A stretch of 57,274 nucleotides of DNA from Methylobacter sp. (GTDB lineage: Bacteria > Pseudomonadota > Gammaproteobacteria > Methylococcales > Methylomonadaceae): positions 1 to 57,274 of the forward strand of contig JAURZV010000032.1 of NCBI GenBank assembly GCA_030653175.1. Direction: 5' to 3'. Positions 38,791-47,569 of the stretch are shown piece after piece. A model generated the notes under the pieces. The model was not told the DNA's origin. It made no database searches and worked only from the letters and a program-made list of their open reading frames with translations. A program made the position numbers and the translations under genes. Each line of letters begins with the position of its first letter. The stretch's first letter is position 1.

Positions 38791-38990
38791 CTTTCGGGCC
38801 GGTCTCCGGGCTTATAAGTGGCGTTAACCTGAATCATCACCTTCCCATGCGTGAACACAGTGGCATCTCGATGAAACTTTTACTTATATACCGTTGCGGG
38901 GGCAGCGTCGGATTTGGCGTAAACCTTACCGACTTCCCGTTTAACCATTGGGTTTGAAAAACCCTCCGGAACCTGAAAGCAAGGCGTAAT
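38791..38990 (-). ncRNA. Cobalamin riboswitch
   Basis: On the minus strand the leader of btuB contains the cobalamin riboswitch landmarks. The B12-box region reads AAGCCCGGAGACCGGCCCG (near 38795-38815). Upstream of it are GCCACTGTGTTCACGC with GGGAAGG, and a CCCGCAACGGTATAT segment. AdoCbl binding would lower expression of btuB and the genes after it. The 5' limit is approximate. Confidence 0.92.
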
Positions 38991-39281
38991 TATAGGGGGT
39001 TATATTGATAAAGCAAATGTTACGGCTGCCAACTGGGCTGTGGTAATGCAATTAACTTGGACTTACCGCGCACATACTTCGACAAGGCTCTCTTGAGCGT
39101 AGCCGAAGCGCGGTAGGATGGGTAACATCTTTTCGTTGCCCATCATTTTGACGCCCAATAATGTTGTCGGCAGGGAAAAACCGAAATCCATGCCATATGG
39201 GAGTAGAGCCTTGTCATATTTTTTGTATTTCAGTACGTCATAGCGTACGATAAAGTCTCAGTCTAACCCAGGAGCATTAAA
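38991..39281. other. Intergenic with a dispersed repeat
   Basis: About 290 bases between the riboswitch and yefM. A TTCGACAAGGCTCTCTTGAG to GTAGCCGAA hairpin repeat lies at about 39078-39107; a relative is found at about 45804-45838. The yefM promoter should lie in the last 80 bases. Confidence 0.6.
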
Positions 39282-39524
39282 ATGCAGACCCTAAGCGCAA
39301 GTGAGGCACGGGCGAATCTTTACCGACTTATTGATGATGCCGCAACATCCCATGAACCTGTCGTTATTACAGGCAAACGTAACAATGCAATTCTTATTGC
39401 AGAAGAAGATTGGTCTGCAATCCAGGAAACCTTATATTTGTTATCTGTTCCAGGTATGCGCGAATCCATACATGACGGCATGAAAACAGCCGTTAGCGAA
39501 TGCGAAAAGGAGCTTGATTGGTGA
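39282..39524 (+). CDS. yefM: YefM/Phd family antitoxin
   Basis: 80 residues: MQTLSASEARANLYRLIDDA and HEPVVITGKRNNAILIAEED form the Phd/YefM DNA-binding domain. The helical C-terminal tail (MRESIHDGMKTAVSECEKEL) binds the toxin. It has AGGAG upstream. It neutralises YoeB and represses the shared promoter. A broken copy of its 3' end lies 1 kb downstream. Confidence 0.95.
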   Translation: MQTLSASEARANLYRLIDDAATSHEPVVITGKRNNAILIAEEDWSAIQETLYLLSVPGMRESIHDGMKTAVSECEKELDW

Positions 39525-39784
39525 GTTGGCTGTTAGTCTACACAGCACAAGCCAAGAAAGATGCAAAAAAACTGGCTAATGCTGGCTTAAAAGAAAAGAC
39601 TCTTGCTTTACTTAATATCATCGGAACTAATCCCTATCAAAATCCGCCTCCGTACGAAAAGCTTGTTGGTGATTTTTCGGGCGCTTATTCGAGGCGAATC
39701 AACATTCAGCATCGATTAGTCTATGAGGTTATGAACGATCAAGGTACGATCAAAGTACTGCGAATGTGGACGCATTATGAATAA
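39521..39784 (+). CDS. yoeB: YoeB mRNA-cleaving toxin
   Basis: 87 residues from the GTG at 39521, whose first bases overlap the yefM stop (GTGA); AAGGAG lies upstream. It has the YoeB pattern: LVYTAQAKKDAKKLANAGLK, NPYQNPPPYEKLVGDFSGAY, SRRINIQHRLVYEV and the C-terminal KVLRMWTHYE. YoeB is a ribosome-dependent endoribonuclease; the terminal His-Tyr and the Arg in SRRI are catalytic. All appear intact. Confidence 0.95.
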   Translation: MSWLLVYTAQAKKDAKKLANAGLKEKTLALLNIIGTNPYQNPPPYEKLVGDFSGAYSRRINIQHRLVYEVMNDQGTIKVLRMWTHYE

Positions 39785-39798
39785 ATCACATCAGTCCT

Positions 39799-39918
39799 GT
39801 AGGCCGGAATAAGTCGGTTTGAGCGACAGCGAGAACTGGCGTTTCCGGCAAACACCACCCGGATTCGCCGGAAACGCCACCTCGCGCTACGCGCTTGGAT
39901 GGTCTTATTCCGGCCTAC
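39799..39918. repeat. 120-base inverted-repeat element
   Basis: Perfect 15-base ends GTAGGCCGGAATAAG (39799) and CTTATTCCGGCCTAC (39904-39918) enclose a second hairpin (GGCGTTTCCGGC...GCCGGAAACGCC). Related ends are found at 45745-45862. It is a MITE or REP-pair type element with no ORF. Confidence 0.85.
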
Positions 39919-40033
39919 GCCTGACCGTAGCGGGGTTGGGGCAACATCTTTTCGTCGGCCAATATTTTAGTTGACTGCATTACCCCGGCAGTCGGCTAAC
40001 AAACTCAACGGGGCAAACTGGAAGGAAAAGATC

Positions 40034-40393
40034 ATGAATTGGTATCTGGAAGTTTTGAAAAAATATGCAGAGTTCAACGGGAGAGCCAGTCGACAAGAGT
40101 ATTGGTTCTTTATGTTGTTTAATATTCTTATCAGCGCCTTTTTTGCGACTGTTGATTTTTTTAGCGGAACTTTTAATGTTGAATCCGGCGTCGGCCTGTT
40201 AAGCGGTATTTACTCATTGGCTGTGCTGATTCCCGGCATAGCGGTAACAGTTCGAAGGCTTCATGACACTGATCGTAGCGGTTGGTGGTTGTTGATTCCG
40301 CTGATTCCGGTTATCGGCGGTATAGTGCTTTTTATCTTTATGGTTCAAGACAGCACGTCCGGCGACAATCAATATGGTCCAAACCCAAAATAG
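40034..40393 (+). CDS. DUF805 family membrane protein
   Basis: 119 residues from ATG 40034 (GGAAGGA upstream). It begins MNWYLEVLKKYAEFNGRASR, then QEYWFFMLFN, and three membrane helices. The VRRLHDTDRSGWW motif and the end DNQYGPNPK are the DUF805 signatures. DUF805 proteins are small inner-membrane proteins of unknown function, often linked to stress. It appears to be a single-gene unit between repeats. Confidence 0.92.
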   Translation: MNWYLEVLKKYAEFNGRASRQEYWFFMLFNILISAFFATVDFFSGTFNVESGVGLLSGIYSLAVLIPGIAVTVRRLHDTDRSGWWLLIPLIPVIGGIVLFIFMVQDSTSGDNQYGPNPK

Positions 40394-40483
40394 GGCGGCA
40401 ATGCGCAAGGCATAGCAGTCGAATAGGGCGCGCCTTCTCCGCACTTTTCCGGCGCGCGCGGCACGCCCTACGATAGGCATTGC

Positions 40484-40540
40484 CATCCATGACGGCAAGA
40501 ATACCGCTGTTAGCGAATGCAAAAAGAAGTTTGATTGGAC
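40484..40540 (+). pseudogene. 3' relic of a second yefM gene
   Basis: The sequence encodes IHDGKNTAVSECKKKFDW, closely matching the end of YefM (IHDGMKTAVSECEKELDW) encoded at 39469-39521. Nothing of the 5' part of yefM or of yoeB follows; the gspE-like gene ends a few bases later. It is probably the remains of a duplicated yefM-yoeB unit. Confidence 0.8.
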
Positions 40541-40544
40541 AACA

Positions 40545-42359
40545 TCAATCCTCAATATTTTCAGGAGTGACTCTTAACATTTCGTCAACACTGGTTATCC
40601 CCGAGGCTACTTTTTCGGCAGCACTCAGGCGTAAGGGTCTCATGCCTTCAAGCATGGCTTGTTTTTGCAGTACGGCACTGTCGCAACCGCTTACCATTAG
40701 TTTTTTTAGCGCCGATGAGTTACTGAATATTTCATAAATGCCGATTCTACCCGAATATCCGGTGTATCTGCATTCTTTACACCCTACTGCTTCGTATATA
40801 TAGGCGGGAGTTGCCGCCTTATAAGGCGTGATTAATCGAGACCACTGTTCATCGTCTATGCCGACCTGCTTTTTACAGTTTGTGCATAAAACGCGCACCA
40901 GACGTTGCGCCATCACACCCAATAAAGTGAGTTGAATCAAGTAAGCGGGTACTCCAATATCCAGTAAACGAACCACTGCCGAAGGCGCATTATTGGTATG
41001 TAAGGTCGAAAACACCAAATGCCCGGTAAGAGAAGCCTGAATGGCCATTTCCGCTGTCTCCAGATCGCGAATTTCGCCGACCATAATAATATCGGGGTCC
41101 TGGCGCATTAAGGCACGAATGCCGCTGGCAAAAGTAAGCCCTATATTGGCTTTAACTTGCAGCTGGTTAAAGCTGGGTTCGATCTGTTCAATCGGATCTT
41201 CCACGGTACACAGGTTTACTTGGGGGGTAGCCAGATGTTTCAGGGTTGAGTACAGCGTGGTGGTTTTTCCTGAGCCTGTAGGCCCTGTGACCAGAATAAT
41301 GCCGTGCGAGTGTTGATTCAATCTATTCCAGATTGCCTTTTCATGATTGTTAAAACCCAGTTGTTTATAATCGCGTGTCAGCACCTCGGGATCAAAGACA
41401 CGCATGACCATTTTTTCACCGAAAGCGCTGGGCATGGTGGAAAGTCGCAACTCAATTTCTTTTTTTCCTGAGATATGGGTTTTAATGCGACCGTCTTGCG
41501 GCAATCTTTTTTCAGCAATGTTCATCCTGCCGAGAATTTTTAACCGACTCATCACCGGATTCATAACGGCTGCGGGTAACTGATAGACATCATGCAAAAT
41601 GCCGTCGATTCTAAAGCGCACATTGCCTTGATTACGGCGAGGTTCGATATGAATATCGCTGGCACGCTGATCAAACGCATATTGCATTAACCAGTTTACC
41701 AAATTAACAATGTGCTGATTTTCCGCATCAAGATTACTAATCTGACCCAGTTCAACCAATTGTTCAAAATTATAAAGGGTGCTGGTTGACTGATTGGCGG
41801 AGTTATCTGTCGCCCCTTTTAAAGATTTTGCAAACGCGTAAAACTCACTCAAATAGCGTTTAATTTCATCCGGATTAGCCAACACACGGATTATTTGGCC
41901 CGGTTGAATTTTTTTAAGGTCCGCCTCCCAAGCGCGAATATAAGGTTCCGCGGTAGCAATGACGGCTTCATCTTTGCTCACTTTAATCGGCAGAATATTG
42001 TAATTTGCAGCATAAGCGTGACTGTAAATTAAGGTCACGGAAGGGATGTCAATTTTTAGCGGATCAATGTAGTAGGGCAGATTTACTTTTTTTGCCAACC
42101 ACTGGGTTAAATTCTCAAGCGTTAAAGGTTTTCCAAGCTGGGTTTGGTCGGTTACACCGCATTCGATAAGAATATTGAGCGGGTGTTTGACTTGGCTGGT
42201 AGACGATTTCCCGTATACCCTGCACTTTTCAAAGTCCGCGTCCGAAATCACCCCGTCTTCTTGCAACCAAAGCAATACCTGCTCAAGCGTTAATTTGGCC
42301 TCTTGCGGCTCTTTTGGGTTAGCTAGCGGCGGGTGTTGTTTTAGCAATTGTGTAGACAT
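40545..42359 (-). CDS. GspE/PulE/PilB-type secretion ATPase
   Basis: About 604 residues from ATG 42359; no clear ribosome-binding site is seen there and a longer frame reaches 42446. The N-terminal domain (20-200) resembles the MshE/GspE N-domain. The ATPase core has Walker A GPTGSGKTTTLYS, the Asp box and Walker B-like LMRQDPDIIMVGEIRD, and the His box LVFSTLHTNNA. A four-Cys zinc motif (CTNCKK...CKECRYTG) follows. Such ATPases drive type II secretion or type IV pilus assembly. No pilin, platform or secretin gene is nearby. Confidence 0.92.
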   Translation of the reverse strand: MSTQLLKQHPPLANPKEPQEAKLTLEQVLLWLQEDGVISDADFEKCRVYGKSSTSQVKHPLNILIECGVTDQTQLGKPLTLENLTQWLAKKVNLPYYIDPLKIDIPSVTLIYSHAYAANYNILPIKVSKDEAVIATAEPYIRAWEADLKKIQPGQIIRVLANPDEIKRYLSEFYAFAKSLKGATDNSANQSTSTLYNFEQLVELGQISNLDAENQHIVNLVNWLMQYAFDQRASDIHIEPRRNQGNVRFRIDGILHDVYQLPAAVMNPVMSRLKILGRMNIAEKRLPQDGRIKTHISGKKEIELRLSTMPSAFGEKMVMRVFDPEVLTRDYKQLGFNNHEKAIWNRLNQHSHGIILVTGPTGSGKTTTLYSTLKHLATPQVNLCTVEDPIEQIEPSFNQLQVKANIGLTFASGIRALMRQDPDIIMVGEIRDLETAEMAIQASLTGHLVFSTLHTNNAPSAVVRLLDIGVPAYLIQLTLLGVMAQRLVRVLCTNCKKQVGIDDEQWSRLITPYKAATPAYIYEAVGCKECRYTGYSGRIGIYEIFSNSSALKKLMVSGCDSAVLQKQAMLEGMRPLRLSAAEKVASGITSVDEMLRVTPENIED

Positions 42360-42429
42360 TAAATGACAAATTATGATTTTGCGGATTGCTTGCAGGTAAT
42401 TGTAGTCGTCTGTGGGAATTTGGGGGCGG

Positions 42430-43020
42430 CTATGGTTTGCGATCACCCCGCGCAGAACGCTTCAATACATCCCAAACCGAACGCAGATTGGATTCAGGTT
42501 CAGGCAACAGCAGGGTGATTGCGATTTCTTCAACGGCTGCAAGTATGCACATCACGGCAGCCACTCGAAACGGCCATGCCGGACCGCCCAGAAACAGCAC
42601 ATACAAGGTCAGACCCATAGCTGCGACGGCGATTTTGACTCCCCAGGTGTGATAGCTGGTAAAGCACCCGAACTTGAGCATACCCGCAAGGGCAGGCAGC
42701 AGGCAACTGGCAACAATCAGACCGACATAAAGCAGCTCTCTGCTCACCACATCAGGCCATAGCCACCAGCAACACAATGCGATGGTCAGATAAATGATGA
42801 CATCCGCCCAGCTGTCAAGGGTAGCGCCAAACTGGGTAACTTGTCCGGTCAACCGGGCCGCCATGCCATCGAGCAAGTCGGTAAGAAAGGTAATCGCTAA
42901 CAGCCCCATAAAGGTGTGTGGGTAGCCATGCCATGCTAACCACAGCAATACCGGTGCTGCCACAAAGCGAAATCCTGTCAGCAGATTGGGCAAGGTCAGT
43001 TTGGACTGTGTGTTGTTCAT
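42430..43020 (-). CDS. CDP-alcohol phosphatidyltransferase family protein
   Basis: 196 residues from ATG 43020; its start overlaps the EEP gene's stop (ATGA). It has six or so membrane helices. The full catalytic motif D-x2-DG-x2-AR-x8-G-x3-D-x3-D is seen as LLDGMAAR, then GATLDSWAD. The family moves a phosphoalcohol from a CDP-lipid to an acceptor, as in phosphatidylglycerol phosphate or cardiolipin synthesis. The substrate cannot be read from the sequence. Co-location with a CarS-like gene suggests an unusual CDP-activated lipid. Confidence 0.9.
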   Translation of the reverse strand: MNNTQSKLTLPNLLTGFRFVAAPVLLWLAWHGYPHTFMGLLAITFLTDLLDGMAARLTGQVTQFGATLDSWADVIIYLTIALCCWWLWPDVVSRELLYVGLIVASCLLPALAGMLKFGCFTSYHTWGVKIAVAAMGLTLYVLFLGGPAWPFRVAAVMCILAAVEEIAITLLLPEPESNLRSVWDVLKRSARGDRKP

Positions 43021-43757
43021 AAGGTAAACGAGGCTGTTAATGGCGCATGGTCTGAAAGCGCATGCCACGGTGCGTGGGCCAGACGATCGCACGATACCGG
43101 GATTAAACCGCGATAATAAATGCGGTCCATCGGTAAAAAAGGCAACCAGGACGGAAAGCTTCGCGCATAGCGTCCATGGGTTTCGTGAAAAATCTCCTGC
43201 AAGCCCAGATGGTCATGAAAGAGCCGGTCGGCCTGTCCCAACCAGTCGTTAAAGTCACCGGCGATAATCAGCGGCGCATCATGCGGCACATGACTGTCGA
43301 TGCGCGCAGATAATTTACTAATCTGAAGGCGGCGCTCTTTGCCCATCAATCCGAAATGAATGCACACAATATGCAGATCCTGACTGCTTCCCGGCAATCG
43401 GATAACGCCATGCAACAGGCTGCGACTGGCCCAGGGAAAAGGTGATACGTTAATATTTTCCCAGCGCTCGAACGGATGTTTGCTCAGGATGGCATTGCCG
43501 TGATGACCGGCATTGTAAATCGCATTCTTGCCGTAGGCGTGGAAAGGCCAAATGTTCTCAGCGAGAAACTCAAGCTGGGATAAAACCGGCCAATCGGCGA
43601 TTTTTTGCTGATGGCGCAGGTGCTCACCCTGCATTTCCTGCAAGAACATCAAATCGGCATCGGCGGTTATCAATGCATCCCGAATCTGGTGCAGCACAAA
43701 TCGTCGATTGCCCACATTAAAACCTTTATGGATGTTGTAGGTTAATACTCGTAGCAT
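43017..43757 (-). CDS. Endonuclease/exonuclease/phosphatase family protein
   Basis: 246 residues of the EEP fold. It starts MLRVLTYNIHKGF (metal-binding Asn) and has FLQEMQGE (metal Glu), IHFGL, IIAGDFNDWLG and the final SDHAPL with catalytic His. The family includes phosphodiesterases and sphingomyelinase-like lipases. Similar proteins are encoded next to cardiolipin synthases in many Gram-negatives. It overlaps the CDP-alcohol transferase gene by four bases, so a lipid-related role is likely. Confidence 0.9.
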   Translation of the reverse strand: MLRVLTYNIHKGFNVGNRRFVLHQIRDALITADADLMFLQEMQGEHLRHQQKIADWPVLSQLEFLAENIWPFHAYGKNAIYNAGHHGNAILSKHPFERWENINVSPFPWASRSLLHGVIRLPGSSQDLHIVCIHFGLMGKERRLQISKLSARIDSHVPHDAPLIIAGDFNDWLGQADRLFHDHLGLQEIFHETHGRYARSFPSWLPFLPMDRIYYRGLIPVSCDRLAHAPWHALSDHAPLTASFTL

Positions 43758-43790
43758 ACGTTTTTAGTCTAATAATTGTTATGTTATGGA

Positions 43791-43986
43791 CTGTCCACGA
43801 AAGACACGAAAAACACGAAAATGCTTAACAGTACGATCCGTTCCACTGTTGCTTTTAGGTGGTTCAGTACCCGCGTCTTATGTGCGCCCATTGTTACAGA
43901 AAGTGCTTTATGCATTGCATACTCTATATATTGCACCCACTCCAGATCCGTTTTTTCGTGCCTTTCGTGCTTTTCGTGGATCGCAC
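43791..43986. repeat. Inverted CACGAAA repeat
   Basis: The left arm holds GTCCACGAAAGACACGAAAA (43793) and the right arm TTCGTGCTTTTCGTGGATCG (about 43965-43984). They are imperfect inverted repeats made of GACACGAAAA units. Overlapping ORFs here show repetitive RKTRKTRK and RAFRAFRG translations and are rejected as genes. Confidence 0.7.
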
Positions 43987-44013
43987 TTTCCTATTAAACA
44001 TGAGTAACATCAG

Positions 44014-44517
44014 TTAATAAGGCCGCTTGCGGATATGCAATCGGTAAAGAACCGGCGAAATCAATTCCTCAATCAGAAAAAAAAGCGCCACAATCAGGAT
44101 GATGTCAATCAGGCTCAGTGCCAGCGGCTCTTTTAACAGTAATATCGGTAACAATGATTCAGGCACCGTGTCAAGACCTCGTGCTCGACTGCTTTCAGAG
44201 CGCCCCATTCGGCGTTTGATAAAGCTTGCCAGCAAATCTCCGGCCATTGTCAAAGCCCCGAATAATACACCCGTCAAAGGCTCTATTCCGCTTAAAAATG
44301 CTACCAGGGTTGTAAAGAAAATAGCCGCGCACAAGCCTCGCCAAGTTTTGGTGTCGCCAAACAAGCGCCGGCCGTCGCGTAGTTTTAACTTATTATCCAC
44401 CGGCCATGCCCAGTGCTTGCCCAGTGCTTTGTTGATCAGCACCGGTGCGCCGTTCGCCGCAACAAGCAATGTGATAGCCTGGGTCATGCAATATAAACAC
44501 AACGATAGCGCAGTCAT
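44014..44517 (-). CDS. CarS-like CDP-lipid synthase (DUF46)
   Basis: 167 residues with four to five membrane helices. Conserved CarS/DUF46 segments are GAPVLINKALGKHWAWPVD, GDTKTWRGLCAAIF, and AGDLLASFIKRRMGRSESSR followed by GLDTVPESLLP. In archaea CarS makes CDP-archaeol from CTP and an unsaturated ether lipid; bacterial homologues are uncharacterised. Together with the downstream CDP-alcohol transferase it could form a CDP-lipid pathway. Its name is from the motif match; its lipid is unknown. Confidence 0.85.
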   Translation of the reverse strand: MTALSLCLYCMTQAITLLVAANGAPVLINKALGKHWAWPVDNKLKLRDGRRLFGDTKTWRGLCAAIFFTTLVAFLSGIEPLTGVLFGALTMAGDLLASFIKRRMGRSESSRARGLDTVPESLLPILLLKEPLALSLIDIILIVALFFLIEELISPVLYRLHIRKRPY

Positions 44518-44740
44518 GTTGAAATCCTCGGTTGCTCAGAAAAACTCTGCCTTTAGCTGATCTTATTTGACCACAGTTAATAATCTCTGTCGATTCAGGT
44601 TAGGTGAACTGCCGAGATGCTTGATGATGAACCGGCACGCGCATAAAACAGACTGCTTAAAAATGCTGTAAAATGCTGTAAAATGCCTAAAAGGCAAAAA
44701 TCAATTACTTTTGCCCTTCACTATAATTAAAGAGAAAACC
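44518..44740. other. Intergenic before the Trm112-like gene
   Basis: About 220 bases with divergent promoters expected. A short tandem repeat (AAATGCTGTA, about 2.7 copies) lies near 44659-44688. No gene is seen. Confidence 0.5.
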
Positions 44741-44935
44741 ATGATAGATAAAAAACTGCTTGATATTCTGGCCTGTCCTTTATGCAAGAGTCCGTTGATT
44801 TATGACAAGTCCAAGCAGGAACTTATCTGCAAAGCCGACCGTATCGCTTTTCCTATCCGTGACGATATTCCGGTCATGTTGGAAGATGAAGCCCGCGAAT
44901 TAACCAACGACGAAATCGACGCATTAAACAAATGA
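44741..44935 (+). CDS. Trm112 family protein (YcaR-like)
   Basis: 64 residues from ATG 44741: [20 protein letters not shown], then [20 protein letters not shown] and [13 protein letters not shown]. It has a CPLC motif and a third Cys but no second CxxC pair, as usual for the bacterial YcaR type. In eukaryotes and archaea Trm112 activates methyltransferases; the bacterial role is unclear. It overlaps kdsB by four bases (ATGA), the standard gammaproteobacterial arrangement. Confidence 0.93.
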   Translation: MIDKKLLDILACPLCKSPLIYDKSKQELICKADRIAFPIRDDIPVMLEDEARELTNDEIDALNK

Positions 44936-45702
44936 GTGTGCGTTTTAAAGTCGTCATCCCGGCAAGATACGGATCGACAAGACTGCCGGGTAAGCCGTTG
45001 CTGAACATTGCCGGCAAGCCGATGATTGCGCATGTCTGCGAACGCGCGAAGGAAGCCGATGCCGACGAAATCATTGTCGCCACTGACGATGACAGGATTT
45101 TTCAAGCTGTCATGGATTTAGGAATTAAAGCGGTCATGACGCGTGCGGATCATCAAAGCGGCACCGAAAGACTTGCCGAGGTTGCAAGGCTATGCGGCTG
45201 GGTCGGTGATGAAATCATCGTTAACCTGCAAGGCGATGAACCGTTGATTCCTCCGGCCTATATCCGGGATGTCGCTACGGCATTGGCCGGTCAAAAGCAG
45301 GCGGGTATCGCGACATTGGCTGCCCGAATCAACGATCCTGAAGAAATTTTCAATCCCAACGCGGTCAAAGTGGTTTTGAACAAGGCCGGTTACGCGCTTT
45401 ATTTTAGCCGCGCGCCGATTCCTTGGGAAAGGGATGCGTTCACCCGGTCAGGCGGCGCGCCCTCGGGGAAACTGCCTTATCTTAGGCATATCGGCATGTA
45501 TGCGTATACGGTTGATTTTTTAAACCGTTACTGCCTCTGGGATGCGTCAATGCTTGAGTCGGTTGAATCCCTGGAACAGCTCAGAATACTGTGGCACGGC
45601 GAAGCAATCCGGGTGGAAATCGTCGATAAAACACCGGCCGCCGGTGTCGATACCCAAGAAGACCTGATGCGCGTGGAGCAAGTCTTATGCTTGGCCCACT
45701 AA
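44932..45702 (+). CDS. kdsB: CMP-KDO synthetase
   Basis: 256 residues. The nucleotide-binding motif [20 protein letters not shown] begins at residue 4; [17 protein letters not shown] and FSRAPIPW are also conserved. It activates KDO with CTP for lipopolysaccharide core synthesis, in the cytoplasm. Length and motifs are normal. This shows the cell is Gram-negative with LPS. Confidence 0.97.
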   Translation: MSVRFKVVIPARYGSTRLPGKPLLNIAGKPMIAHVCERAKEADADEIIVATDDDRIFQAVMDLGIKAVMTRADHQSGTERLAEVARLCGWVGDEIIVNLQGDEPLIPPAYIRDVATALAGQKQAGIATLAARINDPEEIFNPNAVKVVLNKAGYALYFSRAPIPWERDAFTRSGGAPSGKLPYLRHIGMYAYTVDFLNRYCLWDASMLESVESLEQLRILWHGEAIRVEIVDKTPAAGVDTQEDLMRVEQVLCLAH

Positions 45703-45957
45703 CCTGCCATAGTACTGTTTCCATCTGACATGGCGTATTACAACGTAGGCCGAAATAAGCCTGTTTGAGTGATAGCTAAAACGCCCGCCCTGCGCTACTG
45801 CCCTTCGACAAGGTTTTCCTGAGCGAAGCCGAAGGGCTCGAGGCAGTTTTATTCCGGCCTACAAGACTGTTTCAGTTTGACATAGCTTATTAATAACAGT
45901 AATTTGGACAACATTTTTTAACTTTCACTTAAACACCGGTTTTTTTAAGAGCTGTCA
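45703..45957. repeat. Inverted-repeat element after kdsB
   Basis: Ends GTAGGCCGAAATAAG (45745) and TTATTCCGGCCTAC (to 45862) resemble those of the element at 39799-39918. Inside is a CCCTTCGACAAGG...CCGAAGGG hairpin, shared in type with 39078-39107. It looks like a composite of two repeat families. No gene is present. Confidence 0.8.
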
Positions 45958-47142
45958 ATGGAACAATTTCATAGAATAAGTCGTTTACCTCCCTACGTTT
46001 TTAACATTGTTAACGATTTAAAAGCCAAGGCTCGCGCGGCTGGAGAAGATATTATCGATTTTGGCATGGGTAATCCCGATCAGGCCACGCCTGATCATAT
46101 CGTCAATAAATTGATTGAGTCGGCCAAACGCCCCGATACGCATCGTTATTCAGTTTCCAAGGGCATACCCCGGTTAAGAAAAGCCATTTGCACCTGGTAT
46201 AAAAATCGCTTCGATGTCGATTTGGACCCGGAAACTGAAGCCATTGTTACCATAGGTTCAAAAGAAGGTTTGGCGCATTTGGCTTTGGCGACTTTAGGGC
46301 CGGGGGATGTCGTGTTGGTGCCTAATCCTGCTTATCCGATACATCCTTATGGCGTAGTGATTGCCGGTGCCGATCTTAGGCATGTGCCTATGGTTCCGGG
46401 CGGCGATTTCTTTGAAGAGCTGCAAAAAGCCATAATCGATTCATGGCCCAAGCCGAAAATGCTTATTCTTAATTTTCCCGGCAATCCGACCAGTCAGTGT
46501 GTGGAACTGGATTTTTTTGAAAAAATTATCGCTATAGCCAAAGAGCATAAAATCTGGGTGGTACAGGATATTGCTTATGCGGACATCGTTTTTGACGGCT
46601 ACAAGGCGCCGTCCATTCTTCAAGTCGAAGGCGCAAAAGACATTGCGGTAGAGTTTTTCTCGCTGTCGAAAAGCTACAACATGCCGGGCTGGCGTGTGGG
46701 ATTCATGTGCGGCAACAAAGAACTGGTTGCTGCGTTGGCGCGCATTAAATCTTATCTGGATTACGGCACGTTTACGCCGATTCAAATTGCCGCGATTGCA
46801 GCCCTTGAAGGTCCGCAGGAATGCGTTGCTGAAATTGCCGAGATGTACCGAAAAAGACGCGACGCACTGTGTGACGGATTAGCGGCAGCAGGATGGCCGG
46901 TTGAAAAACCGAAAGCAACCATGTTTGTCTGGGCGCGTATTCCCGAAGCGTATCAACACATGGGCTCGCTTGAGTTTTCCAAAAAATTGCTGGCAGAGGC
47001 CAAAGTGGCGGTTTCGCCGGGTATTGGTTTCGGCCAGCATGGCGATGATCATGTCAGGTTCGGTCTGATTGAGAATGAACACCGAACCCGCCAAGCGGTT
47101 CGCGGCATACGCAATATGATGAAGAAAGACAAGGTTGTATAA
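45958..47142 (+). CDS. alaC: Alanine transaminase AlaC-type aminotransferase
   Basis: 394-residue fold-type I PLP aminotransferase. It has [15 protein letters not shown], the cofactor-binding [23 protein letters not shown], and the PLP-lysine motif [15 protein letters not shown] (Lys near 241). The length and the start ([15 protein letters not shown]) match AlaC, which makes alanine from pyruvate. Being just before hom and thrC, it may be an aspartate-family transaminase, but the AlaC match is closer. Confidence 0.92.
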   Translation: MEQFHRISRLPPYVFNIVNDLKAKARAAGEDIIDFGMGNPDQATPDHIVNKLIESAKRPDTHRYSVSKGIPRLRKAICTWYKNRFDVDLDPETEAIVTIGSKEGLAHLALATLGPGDVVLVPNPAYPIHPYGVVIAGADLRHVPMVPGGDFFEELQKAIIDSWPKPKMLILNFPGNPTSQCVELDFFEKIIAIAKEHKIWVVQDIAYADIVFDGYKAPSILQVEGAKDIAVEFFSLSKSYNMPGWRVGFMCGNKELVAALARIKSYLDYGTFTPIQIAAIAALEGPQECVAEIAEMYRKRRDALCDGLAAAGWPVEKPKATMFVWARIPEAYQHMGSLEFSKKLLAEAKVAVSPGIGFGQHGDDHVRFGLIENEHRTRQAVRGIRNMMKKDKVV

Positions 47143-47251
47143 AATCCTGCGAGTTCGTTAGATTTGGGTTTTAATAGAATACGGATTAAACGGATTTTTA
47201 TCAGCGTTTATTGTAACCTCCGCCAACTTGAAAAAACCATTAGGAGTTAAA

Positions 47252-47494
47252 ATGTCGGACAACATAGAAAATATTGTTTTAGAACATTTACGTCATATTC
47301 GCGGTAGAGTTGATCAAATAGCTGATGATATGTCTGATCTTAAGCATCGTATGTCCAGTCTTGAGTTATCAATAGTTTCAGTTAAACATGAAGTTGCCCA
47401 TGGCGATGAAACTGATGCGAGGCAGCAAGTTACTCTCGATAAAATTATTGATCGTATTCAGCGTATAGAAAAAAGACTGGATCTTATTAATTAA
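47252..47494 (+). CDS. Small coiled-coil protein
   Basis: 80 residues from ATG 47252 (TAGGAG upstream). It is almost wholly helical with heptad-like repeats: VLEHLRHIRGRVDQIADDMS, LKHRMSSLELSIVSVKHEVA and KIIDRIQRIEKRLDLIN. This resembles short coiled-coil proteins often found with plasmid or toxin-linked genes, but I cannot name a family. It stands between alaC and hom and has its own ribosome-binding site. Confidence 0.75.
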   Translation: MSDNIENIVLEHLRHIRGRVDQIADDMSDLKHRMSSLELSIVSVKHEVAHGDETDARQQVTLDKIIDRIQRIEKRLDLIN

Positions 47495-47569
47495 GCGGTG
47501 TGTTTTCATTGTTCTCATCGTTTGCGTTTAAAGCTATGGAACGATAATATTTTTTAACTGGAGTTTGAT

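Noticed and set aside
43776-44007. Two overlapping ORFs with RKTRKTRK and RAFRAFRG translations
   Set aside because: They are translations of CACGAAA-type inverted repeats.
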